Shown: positions 7,934-11,560 of the stretch, piece by piece
Numbering within the stretch: the stretch's first letter is position 1
Layout: each line of letters starts with the position of its first letter
Origin: an uncultured Opitutia bacterium
GTDB taxonomy: Bacteria; Verrucomicrobiota; Verrucomicrobiia; Opitutales; UBA953
NCBI GenBank assembly: GCA_903895475.1
Contig: CAITUF010000108.1
Coordinates: 1-11,560 of the forward strand
DNA: 11,560 nt
Direction of reading: 5' to 3'
Notes under the pieces: generated by a model
Databases searched by the model: none
What the model was told of the DNA's origin: nothing
Seen by the model: the letters and a program-made list of their open reading frames with translations, nothing else
Position numbers and translations under genes: made by a program

Positions 7934-8533
7934 TTAGAGGGCAGTCACCGGAGCTGGGGAAGGCGCATTGCCGGAGGCAGGAGCGGTCCCAGTCGCAGGC
8001 TTAACGGCGCCCGAAGAAATCGGACCAGAGTAATTCGCGTCGACAACGATAGCCTTACGATCCTTCGCAGCCGACTGACGGCCAGCGGCGCTCTTGTCGG
8101 CCTGCTGGGAGCCGAGCGCGAGGACTTCGGTGGAGCTCTGATTGGCGCCCGACTTCACGAGGTAATCACGGACGCTCTGCGCACGCTTATCGGAGAGACC
8201 AAGGTTGTATTCTTCGGTGCCGAAATGGTCGGTGTAGCCGGCGATGATGACCTTAGTCGCATTCACGCGACCAGCAATACCGTCGAGCTTGGCGCGCTCC
8301 TTGGCGTCTACCGTGTAACGATCGAAGTCGAAGTAGATAGTCGTCAGGATGGCTTCCGGGGGGATGTTGTTATTACGGATAGCATCAGCCATGGCGCTAA
8401 AACCTGGAGGGCGAGTGTCGAGGCCAGTGGAGTTACCGCCCCCGGCGTTCGAATTGAAGTCGGAAGGCATGCGGGAAGGACCGCAACCCACGAGGAGGCC
8501 GGCGGCGACAAGGAGAAGGGAGAGACGCTTCAT
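7934..8533 (-). CDS. pal: Pal-like OmpA-domain outer membrane lipoprotein
   Basis: This 199-residue precursor has a lipoprotein signal peptide with lipobox LLVGC, so Cys17 would be lipidated. Gly18 after it does not signal inner-membrane retention, so outer-membrane sorting is likely. A flexible linker follows. The OmpA-type peptidoglycan-binding domain (about 63-166) shows YFDFDRYTVD (67-76), GYTDHFGTEEYN (99-110), LSDKRAQSV and the closing DRKA (158-161). Asp102 and Arg117, spaced 15 apart, match the pair that binds the diaminopimelate residue of peptidoglycan in OmpA-like domains. Pal tethers the outer membrane to the wall and works with TolB, but no tol genes are in the window, so another OmpA-like lipoprotein is possible. 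Odd points: the usual GHTDERG reads GYTDHFG, and a 33-residue tail rich in Pro, Ala, Ser, Thr and Gly (167-199) extends past the domain. The gene ends at the shared terminator. Confidence 0.88.
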   Translation of the reverse strand: MKRLSLLLVAAGLLVGCGPSRMPSDFNSNAGGGNSTGLDTRPPGFSAMADAIRNNNIPPEAILTTIYFDFDRYTVDAKERAKLDGIAGRVNATKVIIAGYTDHFGTEEYNLGLSDKRAQSVRDYLVKSGANQSSTEVLALGSQQADKSAAGRQSAAKDRKAIVVDANYSGPISSGAVKPATGTAPASGNAPSPAPVTAL

Positions 8534-8544
8534 GGTTAAGAGGG

Positions 8545-8573
8545 ATAAAAGGTGCGTTTTCTGGGGTCGGCAA
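8545..8573 (-). promoter_or_regulatory. Possible sigma-70-like promoter for the Pal-like gene
   Basis: On the minus strand, TTGCCG (8568-8573) lies 17 bases before TTTTAT (8545-8550), which ends 11 bases before the Pal-like gene start. Each box matches the E. coli sigma-70 consensus at four of six bases with ideal spacing. It sits in the 52-base spacer after moeB, so the lipoprotein gene may be transcribed separately. The match is modest and could be chance. Confidence 0.3.
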
Positions 8574-8585
8574 GCCTTGACTCGG

Positions 8586-9734
8586 TCAGTAACGGCGAAC
8601 CTTGGGGTCGACCTTCAAGGACCAGGCATCGATACCCCCCTGGACATTGGAGACCTGGGCGTAACCTTTAGCCCGTAAAAACTGGGTGACCCGGAGGCTG
8701 CGGCCACCGTGATGGCAGTGAATAAGGATCGGCACGCCCTGCGGGATTTCTGCTAAACGTTCTGGCACCAAGGCCATCGGAATGAGCTTGGCACAGGCAA
8801 TGCAACAGGTGGCGTGCTCGGAGGGTTCGCGCACATCGATGAGCAAAGGTGGCTGGGCGGAGGCGAGCAGGCGCGAAGCCTCTTCGATGGACACTTCTAA
8901 GGGATGTTCGGACATGGCGGTGGGCGTTAGCTGGCAGGTGGTGGGTTGATAGAATGATTTTTCGAGAGCAAGAATAGTCGGCTCACGGCCGCACGCCGGA
9001 CAGGCGGAGTCCGCGGCCAGGTGCACCACGCGCGCGGTGCCAGCCTCCACGTCGATTAAATGCAACCGGGACTGCGTCCGTCGGTCGAGTAAAACAGCGA
9101 TGACCTCCGATGCCATCCATGAGCCCACCACCCCGCAGGTCGCCCCCCAGACGCCGGCTTCGGCGCAGGTTGGCACCGAAGCAGCAGCGGGCATGACAGG
9201 ATAAACACAACGATAGCAACCGTGCTTCGGCAGAAAGACACCGACCTGACCCTCGCTCCGGATTACACTGCCGTGGATGAGTGGCTTGCCAGCTAAGACG
9301 CACGCATCAGCCGCCAAGAATCGCGTGGCGAAATTATCGGTACCGTCGACGACTAAGTCGTAGCGTGCGATGACCTCAGCGGCGTTCTCGATGGTTAAGC
9401 CCTCGGGGTGCAGGGCAATTTGCAGCCCTGGGTTTATTTCCGATAAAGCTTCCGCCGCGGAAATCGTCTTCGGTAGGCCCAAGGTGTCGAAACCATGCAG
9501 GACTTGGCGATGGAGATTACTCAGTTCTACTTGGTCCGGATCGGCGATGCCGAGCAGACCAACGCCCGCCGCCGCTAAATAAAGCGCCGCGGGCGAGCCT
9601 AACCCACCGGCCCCGAGGACTAAGACTTTGGCTGATTTCAGCCTAAGCTGACCCGCCTCACCGACCCCAGGTAGACGGATCTGCCGGGAGTAGAGCTCCC
9701 GTTCATGCGACCCAAGACGTTCATCCGACGACAT
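8586..9734 (-). CDS. moeB: MoeB/ThiF-type adenylyltransferase fused to a C-terminal rhodanese domain
   Basis: The 382-residue protein is an E1-like enzyme that adenylates the C-terminus of a ubiquitin-like sulfur carrier (MoaD, ThiS or similar), with a sulfurtransferase domain that can supply the sulfur. The N-terminal part has YSRQIRLPGVGEAGQ and the nucleotide loop GAGGLGSP (41-48). It also has DPDQVELSNLHRQ, the DGTDN motif (130-134), the zinc cysteines C173/C176 (CYRC) and C245/C248 (CPAC), and Cys190 in the VPTCAEAGV region. The rhodanese domain starts near residue 278 and has active-site Cys340 in the loop CHHGGRS. This layout matches MoeZ/MOCS3-type fusions. No carrier protein, moa or thi gene is nearby, so molybdopterin, thiamine, tRNA thiolation or another thio-metabolite cannot be separated. 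The ATG at 9734 overlaps by two bases an ATG on the other strand. The gene probably runs toward the Pal-like gene 52 bases downstream. Confidence 0.92.
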   Translation of the reverse strand: MSSDERLGSHERELYSRQIRLPGVGEAGQLRLKSAKVLVLGAGGLGSPAALYLAAAGVGLLGIADPDQVELSNLHRQVLHGFDTLGLPKTISAAEALSEINPGLQIALHPEGLTIENAAEVIARYDLVVDGTDNFATRFLAADACVLAGKPLIHGSVIRSEGQVGVFLPKHGCYRCVYPVMPAAASVPTCAEAGVWGATCGVVGSWMASEVIAVLLDRRTQSRLHLIDVEAGTARVVHLAADSACPACGREPTILALEKSFYQPTTCQLTPTAMSEHPLEVSIEEASRLLASAQPPLLIDVREPSEHATCCIACAKLIPMALVPERLAEIPQGVPILIHCHHGGRSLRVTQFLRAKGYAQVSNVQGGIDAWSLKVDPKVRRY

Positions 9735-9741
9735 GCCCCTA

Positions 9742-9783
9742 TGCAGTGCAAGCCCCGCCCCCTGTCAAACCCCAGCCACTGCA
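9742..9783. repeat. 7-bp inverted repeat in the moeB-ruvX divergent spacer
   Basis: TGCAGTG (9742-9748) and its exact inverse CACTGCA (9777-9783) are separated by 28 bases in the 94-base spacer between moeB and ruvX. It could be an operator half-site pair or a weak RNA stem. No clear promoter was found beside it, and the arms are short enough to arise by chance. Confidence 0.25.
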
Positions 9784-9828
9784 AAGCAGGGATTGAAACT
9801 AACCGCGGCCTTGCACAGCGTTCCCGCC

Positions 9829-10269
9829 GTGTCCTCCGTTTTCCTCGGCATCGACTATGGTTCCAAGCGCGTCGGGCTCAGCCACGGCGATGAGCTCGGC
9901 TTTGCCTTTCCCTTGCCTGCTGCCACCGCCCCCGAAACGGAGGAGCGCTTTAACCAAATCGGGCGGGAAATCGCTCGGCTCAAAGTCACCCAGCTTGTTT
10001 TGGGCTACCCGTTATCTCTAGAGGGCGAGAAGACGAAACGCTGCCTCGAGGTCGATGCCTTCGCCGTCGAGCTGACCAAGCGCTTCGGCCTGCCAATCGA
10101 GCTGGTGGATGAAGGCCTCACGAGTCAGGCAGCCGACGCCCTCTCCGGCCAGCGCAAGCCTCGCTCGTCCCAAGAACGCCAAGATCAAGCGAAGTCAGGC
10201 GAACGCGATTCCCGCGCCGCCGCGGTCTTACTTCAGGACTTCCTCAATAGCCGCGGCTTTAGCGCCTGA
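9829..10269 (+). CDS. ruvX: RuvX/YqgF family Holliday-junction-resolvase-like protein
   Basis: The YqgF family has an RNase H-like fold and is linked to Holliday junction resolution and 16S rRNA 5'-end processing. From the GTG at 9829 the product is 146 residues, the normal length. It begins at once with FLGIDYGSKRVGLS, the first acidic strand (Asp9). VLGYPLSLEGEKTK (58-70) is the family glycine loop. VDEGLTS gives Glu95, and ERDSRAAAVLLQDFL gives Asp127, so all three catalytic acids are present. The common DERLTT motif reads DEGLTS here, so the conserved Arg is lost. An ATG at 9733 would add 32 residues with no family counterpart and would overlap the moeB start. A TTG at 9811 is another option. 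No Shine-Dalgarno sequence supports any of them. truA follows after 6 bases, so the two are almost certainly cotranscribed. Confidence 0.92.
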   Translation: MSSVFLGIDYGSKRVGLSHGDELGFAFPLPAATAPETEERFNQIGREIARLKVTQLVLGYPLSLEGEKTKRCLEVDAFAVELTKRFGLPIELVDEGLTSQAADALSGQRKPRSSQERQDQAKSGERDSRAAAVLLQDFLNSRGFSA

Positions 10270-10275
10270 CCACCC

Positions 10276-11091
10276 ATGGCCAAAAGTAAACCGGTCAAGC
10301 CGCCCAAGACCGATCTCACTCCCGAGCGGTTCTTAGTTCGAGTCGCCTTCGATGGCACCGATTACAAAGGCTGGCAGATTCAGGATACCGGTCGCACCGT
10401 CCAAGGTGAATTGGAGGGCCGCCTTTCCCGCATCTTTAAGAAGCCCATCACCATCCATGGCAGTGGCCGGACCGATGGCGGCGTCCACAGCGTGGGACAA
10501 TGTTTTCATTTCGATGCCTTTTGGCCGCACCCGACCAAGCGTCTCATGCATGCGATCAATACCGGCGAACAGTACGGCCTGTTGATTACACACATTCACC
10601 GGGTCGCAGCAGATTTCCACTGCCGTAGTTCAGCTATCGGCAAGCGCTACCGCTATGAAATCCACCTCGGCTTCCCGCCGCCATGGGAAGCCCGTTATTG
10701 CCTTGGGTTGAATTGGGATACCCTTGATGTGAAAGCGATGCGCAAGGGCGCCAAGCTACTCTTAGGTCGCCACGACTTCCGGGCCTACGGTGCTACCCAT
10801 CGCCAAGGGATGGAGAACGAATACCCCGTCAAAGACCTCTGGCGGCTCGACGTTCGGCAAAAAGGCCGACGCATCACCATCATCACGGAAGCCAGCGGCT
10901 ACTTGTATAAGATGGTGCGGCGGTTAGTCGGCGGACTCCTTCGCGTGGGCGAGGGCAAGATGCCGCCCGAGCGTCTGTTGTCGTATCGCGAGGAGAAAGT
11001 CATTACCGCCGAAATCCCGACGGCCCCGCCCCGCGGCCTCTTCATGGATAAGGTCTTATACGACCCTGCTGATCTGCGCCCCAAGAAGTAA
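10276..11091 (+). CDS. truA: tRNA pseudouridine(38-40) synthase TruA
   Basis: TruA converts uridines 38, 39 and 40 in the anticodon arm of tRNAs to pseudouridine. The 271-residue product shows the family signature through its length: VAFDGTDYKGWQ (23-34), the active-site motif GRTDGGVHSVGQ with catalytic Asp67, and HCRSSAIGKRYRYEI (the hARfsA-R-Y-Y region). HDFRAYGA, SGYLYKMVRRLVGGLLRVGEGK and a closing APPRGLFMDKV complete the fold. The usual GRTDAGVHA is changed to GRTDGGVHS, a mild difference. About 17 basic and Pro-rich residues (MAKSKPVKPPKTDLT) precede the conserved core, a short N-terminal extension. The ATG at 10276 comes 6 bases after the ruvX stop and has no Shine-Dalgarno sequence before it, so translational coupling to ruvX is plausible. 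Confidence 0.96.
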   Translation: MAKSKPVKPPKTDLTPERFLVRVAFDGTDYKGWQIQDTGRTVQGELEGRLSRIFKKPITIHGSGRTDGGVHSVGQCFHFDAFWPHPTKRLMHAINTGEQYGLLITHIHRVAADFHCRSSAIGKRYRYEIHLGFPPPWEARYCLGLNWDTLDVKAMRKGAKLLLGRHDFRAYGATHRQGMENEYPVKDLWRLDVRQKGRRITIITEASGYLYKMVRRLVGGLLRVGEGKMPPERLLSYREEKVITAEIPTAPPRGLFMDKVLYDPADLRPKK

Positions 11092-11110
11092 CCTTAAGCC
11101 GAGATTAAGG
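11092..11110 (+). repeat. Short inverted repeat after truA
   Basis: CCTTAA (11092-11097) and TTAAGG (11105-11110) flank a 7-base loop directly after the truA stop. The stem is AT-rich and no T-run follows, so it is a poor terminator candidate. The rest of the 91-base spacer up to the next gene is somewhat AT-richer (around 11115-11135) and may hold a promoter, but I see no clear -35/-10 pair. Confidence 0.3.
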
Positions 11111-11182
11111 CCTCGAAAATATAGTCCGTATTTACCTGCAACTCACTGGCTTGGGCGGGTTTCAATGGATAACACAGCTCTC

Positions 11183-11560
11183 ATGAAGACTCGACTCATC
11201 CTTAGCCTGCTCTGCACTAGCCTCAGTCTGGCTGCCGTTGAAACCACGCCGCCAGCCGCTTCCAAACCAGCTACGCCGAACACGCCGGGCGTCCCGGATG
11301 TCATCGCCCTTTTCGACAAGCGGGCGCTGGTGAAGCCAATCACGGAAATGGAAGGCATCCTGACCGACGGCTCCAAGTCCATCGTCTACAAAATCGTTGT
11401 CCGCTCTCTCCCGCCCGACCATGAAATGGGTCCGTGGGCTCCGGCGACGCTCAAGGACAAAGGCGGCTACTGGGAAGACACCGTGGATAAGAAGATGTAC
11501 CGCGTCGATGCCGAGTACCTAAAGATTTTGAATAAGCGCGGCTGGGAAATGTTCAATGCG
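11183..11560 (+). CDS. Secreted protein of unknown function, possibly YHYH-domain-like (3' truncated by window)
   Basis: The frame is open from the ATG at 11183 to the window end, giving 126 residues with no stop. It begins with a clear Sec-type signal peptide (MKTRLILSLLCTSLSLAA), then a Pro/Ala/Thr-rich stretch, then a folded-looking part. An in-frame ATG at 11165 would add six polar residues before the signal peptide and is less likely. The segment IVVRSLPPDHEMGPWAP, followed by a Trp/Tyr-rich part (GGYWEDTV, YRVDAEYL, RGWEMFNA), faintly recalls YHYH-type secreted proteins, whose conserved core includes a P-x-H-x-x-G pattern. That link is a guess from memory. The protein is probably periplasmic or exported. 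Its function cannot be stated. Confidence 0.75.
   Translation, partial: MKTRLILSLLCTSLSLAAVETTPPAASKPATPNTPGVPDVIALFDKRALVKPITEMEGILTDGSKSIVYKIVVRSLPPDHEMGPWAPATLKDKGGYWEDTVDKKMYRVDAEYLKILNKRGWEMFNA

Noticed and set aside
7916..8539. A 207-codon open frame on the + strand, exactly opposite the Pal-like gene.
   Set aside because: The minus strand encodes a clear lipoprotein with OmpA motifs. The + frame has no recognisable motif and is explained by GC-rich codon use. It would also begin within the terminator.
9789..9800. GGGATTGAAACT resembles the end of many CRISPR repeats (GGATTGAAAC).
   Set aside because: It occurs once, with no second copy, no regular spacing and no cas gene in the window.
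9733..9828. A longer RuvX from the ATG at 9733.
   Set aside because: The extra 32 residues (Cys/Pro/Ala-rich) have no family counterpart, and this start would overlap the moeB start codon. The GTG at 9829 gives the usual length.

Overview
The window is about 11.6 kb of gene-dense, fairly GC-rich chromosome from a Gram-negative-type bacterium. An outer envelope is indicated by a Pal-like lipoprotein with a lipobox, a DsbD-type periplasmic reductase and an AmpG-like permease end. Gene content, GC-rich codon use and the near absence of Shine-Dalgarno sequences would fit Verrucomicrobiota (Opitutae-like). That placement is an impression, not something the sequence proves. I see no rRNA or tRNA gene, insertion sequence, phage gene or CRISPR array.

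Layout from left to right: the 3' end of an AmpG-like MFS permease (+) meets a fused M16 zinc peptidase (-) tail to tail, with stop codons overlapping. After a 213-bp divergent spacer holding mutually exclusive hairpins comes a likely three-gene + strand operon. It consists of prfB (release factor 2, no programmed frameshift), a 465-residue uncharacterised protein with ATP-grasp-like features, and a DsbD-type thiol:disulfide reductase. It ends at a strong bidirectional terminator. On the other side, two - strand genes run toward that terminator: a MoeB-type adenylyltransferase fused to a rhodanese domain, then a Pal/OmpA-like lipoprotein. Divergent from moeB lies a tight ruvX (yqgF)-truA pair on the + strand, followed by the 5' part of a gene for a secreted protein that runs off the window.

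Most genes are housekeeping: translation termination, tRNA pseudouridylation, a Holliday-junction-resolvase-like protein, sulfur-carrier activation, envelope anchoring and periplasmic thiol reduction. I did not find a clear new multi-gene system. The points most worth a second look are: (1) the DsbD homologue, whose thioredoxin domain lies before the membrane domain rather than after it; (2) prfB, where four residues replace the usual frameshift point and the leader can form competing hairpins; (3) the unassigned ATP-grasp-like gene between prfB and dsbD; (4) the shared CC-before-start pattern in place of Shine-Dalgarno sequences; and (5) the low-complexity tail on the Pal-like protein.
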